From positions 204,534,271-204,598,270 of the forward strand of contig CM046875.1 in the NCBI GenBank assembly GCA_025667525.1: a DNA stretch of 64,000 bases, read 5' to 3'. The notes beneath the pieces were generated by a model that made no database searches, had not been told where the DNA came from, and saw nothing but the letters and a program-made list of their open reading frames with translations. The position numbers and the translations under genes were made by a program. The stretch comes from Glebionis coronaria (Eukaryota > Streptophyta > Magnoliopsida > Asterales > Asteraceae). Numbering within the stretch: the stretch's first letter is position 1; each line of letters begins with the position of its first letter. This document shows positions 21,889 through 33,014 of this stretch, one piece after another.

Positions 21889-21955
21889 TAGATGAGATGG
21901 TAAACGCGTTGGTATGCTAACCATGAGGTCATGGGGTCGAATCCCATGAGGGACA
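21889..21955 (+). other. tRNA-like segment, antisense in LTR of B
   Basis: TAGATGAGATGGTAAACGCG resembles an A box and D-arm, ATGGG-GTCGAAT-CCCAT forms a perfect T-arm-like hairpin with a B-box-like GGTCGAATCC. The acceptor stem does not close. It looks like a tRNA-derived insertion, not a working tRNA gene. Confidence 0.45.
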
Positions 21956-23441
21956 TATTGGATGATTTTATTCTTTTTGACAAAATGAAAGAAAGTAAAG
22001 TCACAGGGCTGACCTTGTGATTATTTATAGACTGAAAACCAAATCCCAAACTAAGGTTTGGAGTTCAGATCACAATATTACAGATAATAGTAACACTAGT
22101 GTAAACATATATCAGCAAACCAGAATTCAAAATAAAATAAAGTGCAGGCAACAAAAAAGAAAACAAATCAGATTCATAAATGTAAATAGAATAGAGCAAA
22201 TCTAAACCAATTCACAGTTATCCCACACAGTTATCCCACACAGTTATCAGTCCAAATAAATCCGATTTACCCAAAAACCAAATCCTTAATGAACAGATCA
22301 CTCTAAATCAGTTTTTAACATCGACTTTGATACTAAAATTAACCCCAAACTTTTATTATCAGGAAAAATATTTCCACAGATGAACATAATATAAACTTAG
22401 TAACTTTAAAACTAAAAGAAGCATTCATCAGACTACTTAACTCATATAAGACAAAAAATAAAACTCAGCAATGTTGAAATAAAACCAAATTGTCCAAATA
22501 CAACTCTCAATATCAGATTAGTCTCTACAAAGTATCAATATCAGCAAACTATATAAACCTAGTCAATAAGGCTAAGCAGACTACACAAATTTCAGCAACA
22601 TAACACTATTATCAGTTAATCCATGCTTAAAATCCAGAAAAGCAGATGAGATCGATTTACCAACCAGGTAAACTATTATCAGCATCAAGCTTACATTAAA
22701 CTAAATAGGCTCATGAACATAAAATAAAGACCAGCAATCAAGACTCAAACAGATCGAGCAAGTATACACAAACTCAGCAAACAACAAAGATCTATATGAG
22801 ATTCATCAAATTTAGTCAAGCAGAAACATTAACAAAAATATCAATACCATACAACTCTAATCCATCTAACATTTAATCCAATAAAACATCTTAACAGATT
22901 AATCAAAATAATGTTAACAACTTAAAAATAAAATGAAAGTGAACCTTTTTGAAGATTTCCTTTGGGAAGTAGAGCGTCGCTGAGCCGTCTAACAAACAGA
23001 ATCAAGACCACCATTAAACTTCACCAAACGAACTGCCAATCCCCATTTATCAACGAACCAACACATTAATATTCGAACCAGTTTCGAACCAAAAACAGTA
23101 ACTTCGGACCATCATAGCCAAAACTAGTAGCTATTCTTAACTAATCCAGTGGGGATTAGTTTTCCCCAATTTTATCTTCTTAATATCTAGTTTAAGCTAT
23201 TACTTAAGCTTAAATAAATATTATAATCATTAATAACACCAATTAGATTAAAGTAAATTGCATAACTAATTTTAACAGAAAGTTAAATTTAAGAAATATT
23301 TCGAAACAAACGACCTTTTATTAATAACAAAATCAATTACAATACTGGAGAAAATGAAATAATACAAATTACCCTAAAACTAATCTAGCATTATAACTTT
23401 AGAAAATAAAAAAGGGATGAATTACATGGAAAATAAAAGGG

Positions 23442-23449
23442 TTTTTATA
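23442..23449 (-). promoter_or_regulatory. TATA box in LTR of B
   Basis: Minus-strand TATAAAAA in GCCTATAAAAACCC, the same as in the LTR of element A. Confidence 0.65.
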
Positions 23450-24388
23450 GGCGAGGTGAAGGTGAGGGATGATTGCTGATGAAGATGATCTAACCGTACA
23501 TTAGGAATCTTTATCTTCTCTTTCTTATATTTCTTGATCCAAACGCTGTAAATAACTCTCCCTTCACACGGATCGCCAGCGTGGCTAAATCTGTGCTTCT
23601 TGTGCTAGTTGATGGCTGAGGTGTCATTCCCTGATTGGTGGATTGGTGAGTGATGCGTTGTTTCACCCAATCAGGGAAGAGAGAGAAAGCCACGTCAACC
23701 ATCTTGCACCATCTTCAATCTCCGATTTCCATGGGAATTAATTAAGCAAACGTGTGAATTACACGCTTGAAAAAGCCCCAAAAGTTATTTGATATATTTT
23801 GTGATTAGGGTTAAAACGAACAGTGAAGTTTCAGGTTTATTTGAGTTTGGGGGTGAGAGAGAGGATGGGTAACTTTGGGGTTAACGAAAGGATTAAAAAC
23901 GTGTGTGTGTTTATATTTATAAAAGTTTGACCAATTTATGTAACTTTTGTTACATCTATCTTTTGTGATGGGCCTTGAGTTGGACCTTCCCATATTAATA
24001 ATTCCCAACCGCTTATTTAATTTGGGCTTATATATCCAATTGATATTCGTCTCATGTATCAAAACTCCATCCGTCTTATAAGTTGGGCCTTTTGATGGGC
24101 TTATAGTCCAAAAATAGTTAACTTGACTCCTTACTGGGATTTTTGGGCCCAATACCCAAATGTGGGACCCACTTGGCCCAAAATCTCCATAAACGATCAA
24201 ATCCGCTAAAATTGAACTTGACTTTGGCTTCCTTGATCTTTTCTTCAAACTCGTGCCGGTTTTCGTGATCATCGGTACCTACACACATTAAACAACAAAA
24301 CATGCAAATACAAGGCAATATTGATACATTTTATGCTTTTATTCATTGTTTATTGATACATATTATATGAGTAATTACACTCATATCA

Positions 24389-24974
24389 GGCAGCCCCTCT
24401 AATTTGCATGACGAGGTCACCCCTCCAAGTATTCATGCACGTTGATTTTCATGACCTATATTGGCTAATGGTAAAATATGTTAAACAGTTTTTACAAGAT
24501 AAACATAAGGCTTTTCAAACTATAAAACCAGTTTTACTAAGACTTAACCGGGTTATCCAGGACTTAGTTTCTTCCGCTGTTATATGCTTATATGCTTATA
24601 TTATTCATGCTTTATTTGTACATCCGTGCACTGAGCGTATTGCTCAGCCGTTTTCCTTTTCATGTTCCCAAAACGGTAGGTACTCAGGGACGCTTGTAGA
24701 CTTTAAGCGTACGTGCATATGGACTGGAAGCTTTCTAGCCTTTCTTTACTTTATGCATTATCTATTCTTTGATACTCTTTCCATGGACATTGTTTAGTCC
24801 TTTCATTTACAGTACTTATGTTTGTGTGTGATGAGCTTTACTTTTGGACTACCGATGTTTGATTCCGGTAATTCCTTTTATGGTCATGTAATGTTTTAGA
24901 CATTTATCCTTGTATGCTTTGATGACACGCCATAATCACGTGTGACATTCCATTTATCAAAATGGGGTGTTACA
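24389..24974 (+). repeat. 5' LTR remnant of chromovirus Tk
   Basis: The right 586 bp match the right end of the Tk 3' LTR (51988-52573) with about ten differences visible, ending GGGGTGTTACA. The left part of the LTR is missing; element B abuts it. A 129-codon frame inside (24408-24797) recurs in the 3' LTR but reflects the repeat and is not a gene. Confidence 0.88.
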
Positions 24975-24978
24975 ATTA

Positions 24979-24990
24979 TGGTATCAGAGC
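24979..24990 (+). other. Primer binding site of Tk (initiator tRNA-Met)
   Basis: TGGTATCAGAGC four nucleotides after the LTR end, the standard complement of plant initiator tRNA-Met. Confidence 0.88.
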
Positions 24991-25425
24991 CAAGGCTTCG
25001 ACCTGTAGGCTCTCAAAACATGACCTGTGATTAGTGGGTAGTCACTATGGTCTTCCTAGAACTGACAGTCGGTTTTCATGCATTCATCATTTTCATGCAT
25101 ACATATATATGTCATTGTCGCAGGTTTATGACTAAGTAATGGTTGGTACAGGACTGGCCCTATTTAGTCGCATGTGTTTTATCGAAACTTTTAAATTTGG
25201 GACTGACCCATAGACGTCCCCTCGTCATGTCTTTTATTTTGGGTGAACTGACCATAGGCATTCACTCTCGAGCATACAAAAGTTTTCATAAAACTGCATC
25301 ATGCATTCATGTACAAATTTTCTTGCATAAAATTTTTATCATGATTTATTGGTATAATTTTTTTTCATGTATATATATTTTATGTTTTGATCAGTTTAAT
25401 CATGTATTTTATGTTATACTGTCAG
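24991..25425 (+). other. Leader of Tk
   Basis: About 435 nt between primer site and the gag start. I see no ORF or repeat in it beyond short AT-rich stretches; it ends TTATACTGTCAG directly before the ATG. Confidence 0.5.
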
Positions 25426-26911
25426 ATGGTTCTCACACGTGAGCAGGAACAACTCAATGCAGCAATCCAAGCTGCAATACAAGCTTTAATTCCTCAACTG
25501 AGGAATGACATCAGGGCTGAGGTTCAAGCTGCCAACAATCAGCAGCAAAACCAAGCACCTCCTGCTCCTCCTCCTCCAGTGACATTGGCAATATGGCTGG
25601 AGAGATTCAACAAGCTCCGTCCTAGAGCTTTCGAGGGAACAGATAGCCCCAGTGAAGCTGAAAGCTGGTTGGCTCACATAGAGAAGATCTTCGATGCTAT
25701 GGGTTGTGACCCCGTGTTCAAGGTGAGGTTGGCATGTTACCGATTCTAAGGTGATGTGTTAAATTGGTGGTTAGCATTGAAGCAGTCTGAGGGAGGTGAT
25801 AATTGGGTGGCTGGTTTGACATGGGCTCAGTTCAGAGATAGGGTGATGGAGCAGTTCTTTCCCAAGGCTGAGAAAGACAAGCTGAAGAGAGAGTACCATG
25901 GGATCCGACAGAGAGCTGGGGAGAATAGCAACGAGCAACGCTTTCTCCGCTTAGCTGGTTTCCTTGGTGCAGCGGCAGGTACTCCTGAAGAGCAGGCACA
26001 CCACTTTAGGTGGGCTCTTCGCACATCGGTCGCAAACAATTTGGTGTGTGCTACGTTCAACAAGGTAGCATTAGTGGCCGATGCAGCACGTAAGCTGGAG
26101 ATGCTGCATGAGAGAGATGAGTTCGGGGAAGCAGAGAAACCCGATAAGAGGTAAACATTCGTAATCAAGCGGTGACCAATCCGTATTCTTTCTATATATG
26201 TCAAATATATCATCTCTTAAATTGTATCTTCCAGGCAGAAGACTGGGACCGGTCTCAGCCGGCTACTCAGCAGCAGCCTAATCAGCCCATGGGAAACGGT
26301 CAGACTAACGACCGTTCTGATACGGATAGGCGTGGCGGTAATTATAATTACCGTAACAACACTGGACACTCCAACGGCATCAGGTCCTAATACTTACGCA
26401 TTTTTTTTGTGATTTCATGTTATAACTCATAATTCTGACACTTTAGCAAATCTTCTACCAGGAACCATGGAAACGGTAGGGACCAGAACTAGAGAGGTTC
26501 ACAGCCTAGCCGTCCAGCTATCACTGATATTCAGTCTTACGATTATCCGCATTGTCCTTTGTACCCTATTGTCATGTCTCGTGTATAATGTTTTATCAGG
26601 TTCTCAGCCAGCCAGAGCACCTGCTGGAGGATATACTCATCCTCTTTGCTCTACTTGCCACCGTAGGCACCCAGGACCATCTCGTCGCGACAGTGACGCA
26701 TGCTTCAAGTGTGGTCTTCCTCGCCATCGCATGAAGGACTGCCGTAAGGGCGAAATGGAGGGCACATCGGGACATGTTGATACCAAGCCGCCTCCTACCA
26801 CTGGACGCGTCTACACGACATCTCGAGATCAAGCCAACAAGTCTACAGGTACCATCACTGGAATCTTGTATATGTATGGTCAAGCTGCATGTGTTCTATT
26901 TGATACGGGTG
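25426..26911 (+). pseudogene. gag: Chromovirus gag and start of protease, element Tk
   Basis: Start ATG at 25426 (MVLTREQEQLN). Retrotrans_gag signature: FNKLRPRAFEGTDSP, WLAHIEKIF, a stop codon in place of a Lys/Glu codon (25747-25749), then LNWWLALKQ, WAQFRDRVMEQFFP and FLRLAGF. After 26150 come blocks separated by AT-rich gaps of 75-90 nt that end in CAG: an Asn/Gln/Gly-rich RGG segment (26235-26383), a Ser/Pro segment, then CSTCHRRH and the CX2CX4HX4C knuckle CFKCGLPRHRMKDC (about 26700-26745). Protease begins GQAACVLFDTG and is cut by element E exactly after the DTG codons and the next G. Lineage is Tekay-like chromovirus, judged with the downstream pol and chromodomain. Confidence 0.82.
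26907..26911. repeat. Target site duplication of element E (left copy)
   Basis: GGGTG here and at 44389-44393. Removing E and one copy rejoins the Tk protease frame (LFDTG with ATHSVIS), which independently confirms the borders. Confidence 0.93.
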
Positions 26912-29900
26912 TGATTGTGGTAAAAATACGACCTTTAGGAAAAGGTGCGTAAAAGCGGTAAGTATTGAACAAATGACTTTAGGAAAAATCAAGTGTTAAT
27001 GACCCAATGAAGTTCGTTTCCCAAGGAGGTATATGTGTGTGAGAAATTTGTTAAATGTTTGTGATTAATGATTGGTTTAGAAGGGGATGAGAAAAAAAGA
27101 TGACGAAGACGTAAAAAAATAAAAATAAATACTACTAGAAAGTTAAAACGTAAGACCTTAAAAACCACAAAAATAAAAATAAATTCTAAAAATTACCAAA
27201 AATTCACCAAAAATCAAAATAAATAAACTAAGAGTTTACCAATGATCATAACTTTTTCAAACCTTTTAAATAATTAAATATTCAATTTTTAAATGCTAAT
27301 TAAAGCCCTAAAAATCAAATAAATTATTAAAAAGCCTAAATAAAGATTTTTCAATTGGTAAACCTCTAAAATGACCTAAAAAGATTAAAAACTATTCTTA
27401 GATTTTTAAACTAATAAAAACTATTTAAAATGATTTAAAAACTATTAAAACTTAAAATAGTTATAAAAATTAATCTAAAAGAGATAAAATTATTCTAAAA
27501 GTTGCTAAATTCCTATTTTAATGTATCAAACCTAAGAAAAATATAAAAAGTTGGAAAATGTGAAATTTTAAAAATAATAATAAAATAATAATAAAATAAT
27601 AATAAAATAACATTAAAAATCCAAAAATTATAAAAAATTCTAAAAACTTGCAACATAGTTTATTTTAACCTAAATAATCAGAAAATCAAAGTGAAATTAC
27701 CAGAATACCCCTATTTGGCCCTCAAATGGGCCAAAATCAAAAACAGTCAACACAAATGGGCTTTTGGGCCCAAAAAGTCAAACTTGGCCCAATTGACTTG
27801 GAAAATCCCTATCTGACTCAAAATTTAATTCTAAGAACAAAACTCTAAAGGCTCAAAAGCTGAAAATGAGCGTATCACAGTTTATTGAACACTCAGCTTA
27901 TTATTATTGGGCTTTTCAGCCCATTAAGCAATAAGCTAATGCCATAAGCTCTAATTTGACAGACAACCTTCTTTTGGGATGCTTATGAGATCTGTAAAAA
28001 GAAATTTTGAAAAAGCTCACTCAATAAGCCAGAAATAAGCAAAGTAAAAATTCACTAAAAGACAAAATAGTCGTTTTAGAGATTTAGGGCACCTCAGGAC
28101 TTGATTCAACTTGCAAAAGATTTCAAATGGACTCAATAAGCCAAATCAATCAACAAAAATCCAATAAGCACAACCAATAAGCCAGAATAAGCACAAATGA
28201 ACTTATGAAAAAGTCAATGGAGTTGGTTTTCTAGTCAAACCCTAAAGTCAACCCACCAAATGCTCCAGTATGAACAAATGGGTCAAAATATGAGCACCTA
28301 TTACAAAAACAAAGTTGTTGCTGGTTGGAATAAGCTATTATAGCTTATTGATAAGCTGAACCCAATTTTACACTATCAGTGGCAACTAGCAGGGGAAATG
28401 CGTTCCCACTGCTTTGACTATTTGACCAAGCTTATTTGAGAGTTCTGGTTTGATTCAACTGGAAACAAAGGCACCCTTGTGATCAGTGAATCACAAGGAG
28501 TCAATAGCAACAAGAAAATCACAAATTGGTTCACACAATAAGCCACAATAAGCCAAACAGTCACCAGATATGCACCAAATATGGAAATAAGCAGTTAAGC
28601 ACTTAATAAGCAGATTTAGACTGAATAAGCCAACCAAACTTAACAGGATGCATACACAAGCTATATAAACCTAGAATAAACACAAAGCAACAAGAATCAA
28701 ACACTAAATCAAAGTAAATAACAAGATCAAAGCATAAAATGTTTCTGATGAACAATGAACAATATGCAGACAAGTTTTGCTGATCTACTTGGCACTTGAT
28801 CCAATTTCAAGCCTCAAATCCTTCTTCCCTGGTGTGATTAACTAAGGTTTAGCACTTGTTAGCCCTAGCCTAAGCTTAGATCTAGGTGTCCTCAAAATCC
28901 TAGCCAATTTTACCAAGTATTTAAGATTTTATAGCCAAATTATGAATCTATGTGTTCAAACCCACAAAACCTGCAAACAAATGAACTAATGCACCTAACA
29001 AACAGATACCAACACTTAGCAACAAATAACAACCACTTAGCAAACCACAAATCCAATTCAAGCAGTAGACCCAAACACTCCTTAATCTACCACTTAACAA
29101 AGAAACTTGTGATTTTAACTAATAACCTACTGATTTTAATGATCAAAAACACTTACTAGGTAGCAACTAACACAATCAAACTCAAAAATCACCAGCACAA
29201 ACAAAAATATTCAAAATCAAAGCACCAAATTCAAAACAGTCATAAACATGAAATTTTTAGGGGAATCTTAATCAAGAGATTATACCTGCCTTCCACAACA
29301 TCCTAGGAAGGCCAGCAATGCTCCTTGGACCTTGTTCAACAACTAGAACAAGACCAAGGTACTTCAATGAAGATGATCAAAGCTTGCTGATGTTCAAAGC
29401 AGAACAAGGCTTTGATTATGATATGTCTTCAACACAAGCAACAAACAAACTCAACCAAAGGCTTAGAACCCTTCTCAGGCTTGGTGTCAACAAGCTTGAA
29501 GGAGCTCAAGGCTTATGGCTAAAGGTTAGTACACAAATATAAGCCAAATTCAGAAACAAGGGCTTCAAGGCTTTTGAACCTTGAAAACCTTTCAAACCTA
29601 GACGTGCCTTAACCACAAGGTTAAGGAAGGTCTAATCAATCAAATGGAACTCAGAATTAGGCTACTCAAACACCAACTTTTAAAAAAATCAAAAAGAGAA
29701 TTCAAAATTTCAGAAATTCAAATTTTATTTAAACTTTAAAAAGGAATTACAAAGATAATAGCCTAAAACTGGAACAAAGCTCTCTCACATGTTGAGGAGT
29801 CTTTATATAGGCAAATGCCAAGGCTAGCACTATTCACAAACCCTAGAAGTGAAATTCCTATTCTATCCTTGCAGAACCTTCTAGGTGTGTTGCCAGTTGT

Positions 29901-30843
29901 TTTGGTTGAATCCTGGACGTTTGTTGAGTGCTTAGGGACCAAGTAATGATTTGCAGCCCTTGATTTTGCCAAGTAAGGATCAAATGCCAGGTGTCGTATT
30001 GTGAGTGGGGATGGGGGTATCATTCTGGTAGTGGGATTTGGAGTTTAAGGTGTGGGATGTGATTGAGGTGATGTGAATCACACGTGGGATTACTCAATTT
30101 TGATTTCCCCTTTGTTTTACTCCTTTTTGATCCTGGGTAAAAACTTGTTCTTGCCTGGTAAAAATCCCAACAGTAAGTGTTTGGCGCATTTTTAGGGATT
30201 GAAACTTTTGAATTGGCAGTTTTGGTCCTTGTGTTTTGGAAAAGAGTGAATAACAAGTTTATTTGTTAAAACAAACGTGTTCCTTTGTTATACAACTTTC
30301 ACCACTTGGCAGTTTTGGCACAAACTTTCCAAAAAGTGTTTCAAGGGTTATTTTTGACACTTTTGCATATTTCAAGGGCTGATTTAGGACAATGTTGATC
30401 TTCAAAGGTCTTCAATGCAACTTAAACTTCATGAGGGACCATTGTTGGCAATTTGGATTTGTTGAGGGACTAATCTTGCCATTTCTTCAAAGTTGAAGGA
30501 CCTTTTGTGTAATTTTGACAAACTTAAGGGACCAAACTTGTAATTATTAATATACAAGGGTTTTAAGTGTCATTTCTTCAATAAATGAGGATCAATCTTG
30601 TTTGTCTTCAAGTCTTCAAGGGTATTTGTTGAGTATTTCATGATTAGGGCCCGGTTCTTTGTACGGCTTCGTTTCTCGTGTCCATTTTTCCTTGTAACTT
30701 GTGATCTTTTGTCTTTTTCACGATATCCATACCTAAAATACACAAGTAAACAAACACAAGCATATATATGGTATATTATGACATTTTTATGCATTTAAAG
30801 CCCGAAAAGAACGATGAGATCATGTATAAATGCCATCTCATCA
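26912..30843 (-). repeat. 3' LTR of element E
   Basis: 3932 bp, TGATGAGATGG...CCACAATCA on the minus strand. TATA box 29801-29812 (GCCTATATAAAG), terminal inverted repeat GATGAGAT/ATCTCATC at 30813-30842. AATAAGC motifs are dense at 27890-28660 (GCTTATT in sense). Short open frames such as 29318-29542 occur in both LTR copies but have no domain. Confidence 0.93.
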
Positions 30844-30853
30844 CTCCCCCATA
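30844..30853 (-). other. Polypurine tract of element E
   Basis: Minus-strand TATGGGGGAG immediately before the LTR start. Confidence 0.75.
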
Positions 30854-33014
30854 CTAAGCCATTGTCGTGCCCTCACGCAATGCTAGAATAAAGTATCTAA
30901 GCATCACAAAAGTTCAATTTTATTAACCTTTATTGAAGAGTAAAAAGACTTGCAACATACTACGAAGATGTGTAAAGACATAATGTATGATTTTCATCAC
31001 AAAAAGTGACTTTTAGGGTCAAAGAATAGAAACAAGTAAATGTCCCTTAGAGTAAACTTCGTCATCCTTGATTGTCATACATTCCATGCTAAGTGCAAAA
31101 AAGAGATCATTGTTGGTACAAGTCACAATGCTAACACTACTCATACGTCCAAATTGTGTAATACTTTTTCTCCCCGCAATCCTAGTTATTATAAAAGGAA
31201 ATGGGTTACTAGCATTTTTTATCTATTTGTCATGGATCACAAGTGATTCATATTGACTTATTTTGAGTAGTTATTAGTCCGAAAGCAAAGTAGCACGATT
31301 TTATCAATAGTTAGCCGAAGGACAAAATCTTTTAAAACGGCTTCTCGTGTATCTCCTTAAGTTCGTATCTTGGCATAACTCGTTTCACGATTTGAGACCT
31401 TTCTCGGACCGATATTTGGCATGTACTTCATACTTCAAATCTTGGGAAGACGTTCTTGAAATTATGGTCTTCTATTCATATATTTGGAATTTCTTCACTT
31501 GACGTTTTTGAGAGATTCTTCATATTAGACCACGACTTCATCATTTTTCTTCAATCTTTACTTTGGATTTTGATATACAACGATCCGCCTCCTTTTCGGA
31601 CTTGGATATATTTATCCTCATACCTTGTTAGGGTCTTTTTGGATAGACTTTCTCCATGATCTTTAGGGGAGTAATTGCTTTTCGTCGTGTGTCTCGATCC
31701 TTCATATTGATTTAGGAATAATGATACTTCACATCATCTTTGGATCTTTAGCAAAAATAGAGCTCCTCATGCCTTGTTAGGGCCTTTTTGGATGATCGAC
31801 AATCTTCGCGTCCCGCTTCAATAAGTTATGCCTTGGCTATGAACTCTATTCAACCCCGAGCAACTTTTAAACGATCTTGCGCTAGAGGCTAATTAACCTT
31901 TCAAATCGTACGACCTTACTTATTGCAATTATGATTTATTCCTAATGCATTGATCTTATGGGAAAAAAAAGCCACAATTAAAAACATATGAGTTTTTGAA
32001 AGAACACTTTCATGTTCTACGTTTAGCATGATCACTTGTCAAACTCTATCATCTCTCGTTCTTCACTATATAAAGACCTCTAATTAAAGAGACTCGTGAA
32101 TACTTAGCCATGCAAGTCAAAATTAAGCCAAATTTGGATTAGCTTTCATTAAGACTATATCAAATCAAAGTTTTGGGTTTTCAAACCACCTATAGGATTT
32201 TGCACTTTCTTGGACTTTTTCAAGTTTAGAGAATGCGTTTTAAAGTTCCCTTGATAAGTGACTTTCTAGGATCAATTATAGGAACTTGCGAAAAGTTCTT
32301 GTTCTTAACCCGTATGAATTAAGACCTTCGCGTTTTAAAGCTCCTTATATAAAAGTCTAGCAAAACTTGAATTGAGCGTGTTAAGGAATGTAAATGGCTC
32401 CAAATGCCCATCAAGTCAAAAATTAACTCTTATTCTACCCAACGGAAAATATACATTCGTGTCTTAAAAACACTTATTAAAAACTAAGAAAAATTTTAAA
32501 ATTTGGCCATTTTTAGCCTTATTAGCAAAACAAAACATTGAAAGTTGGAAAGCATGAGGGCGTAGCAAAGCAAGTACCTATTCACCCCCCCATACTAAAG
32601 GTAAACATTGTCCTCAATGCTTCGAGTCTAAAGGTGGAGCACCCCCATACTAGAGACGAAGAGTTGAATGCTTATGATCTAGCATGGAAAGGGTGATCAA
32701 CAATATATCTAAAGCCGTTTATTAAGTATGCTAAAAGATAATTGTTAGAACAATAAAGGATATGTCATGGATTCGTGAAAAACTTCTTCAAGCAAACGAT
32801 GGAGGCTCACGTAAACGAACACGAGAGTCTTCAATCGTAGATGATGATGATGATCTAGATAACACAGTCACAAACAACCACGAGACAACGAGTTGAAAGG
32901 GTACAAGTCCCCTTATTAATGAATAGTAAGCATAAAGGATAAGCATGGGATTTCCCCCACGAGGCACCTCGTTTTTGATTACCGAGTCATGAGCTCGACT
33001 CGATCCCCTCAATG
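30854..33014 (-). other. Non-coding 3' region of element E
   Basis: No credible ORF in 2.2 kb where an env-like gene might be expected. About 31100-32400 is homologous to 14260-15480 of element C, including the CTCTATCATCTCTCGTTCTTC block (32045-32065) also found in A. Extra G-tracts lie at 32585-32596 and 32642-32651. Confidence 0.7.
32585..32651 (-). other. Twin G-tract and hairpin module, element E
   Basis: Minus-strand AGTATGGGGG tracts at 32642-32651 and 32585-32596 flank CATTG-AGGA-CAATG (32604-32621), with a G-T pair extending the stem. The tract sequence differs from A and C but matches E's own polypurine tract (TATGGGGGAG). Confidence 0.62.

Larger units (their letters stand above)
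10373..24388 (-). mobile_element. Element B: non-autonomous Athila-like element, 3'-truncated, interrupted by C
   Basis: Minus-strand element with an intact 5' LTR (21244-24388), a tRNA-Asp primer site, a leader resembling that of element E, and an ORF for a Cys-rich/acidic protein split by element C. The left end stops inside the ORF at about 10372 against a diverged Tekay LTR; B's 3' region and 3' LTR are missing. On the right it borders the Tk 5' LTR at 24388/24389. No pol domains occur in any frame, so mobilisation would have needed enzymes from another element. Confidence 0.75.
21244..24388 (-). repeat. 5' LTR of element B (TGATATGAG...CACATCA)
   Basis: About 3.1 kb. On the minus strand it starts TGATATGAGTG and ends GACACATCA beside the primer site. 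A perfect 8-bp hairpin lies at 24365-24386. The TATA box is at 23442-23449 with the same context as in A. An antisense tRNA-like segment is near 21889-21955. No second copy exists because the element is truncated. Confidence 0.75.

Noticed and set aside
21889..21955. A true tRNA gene
   Set aside because: A- and B-box-like motifs and a T-arm are present, but the acceptor stem and anticodon stem do not form.
24408..24797. A 129-codon frame that recurs at 52007-52396
   Set aside because: It lies in both LTRs of Tk, so the repeat itself explains the recurrence; no domain, and LTRs rarely encode proteins.
29318..29542. A 74-codon frame repeated at 42863-43087 (MLLGPCSTTRTRP)
   Set aside because: Located in both LTR copies of E; conservation is due to LTR identity. 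No domain, no start context.
30570..30794. Frame repeated at 44115-44339
   Set aside because: Again duplicated only because it lies in the LTRs of E.
30854..33014. An env-like gene behind integrase of E (and the same place in A)
   Set aside because: No open frame of useful length, no signal peptide or transmembrane segment on the sense strand.
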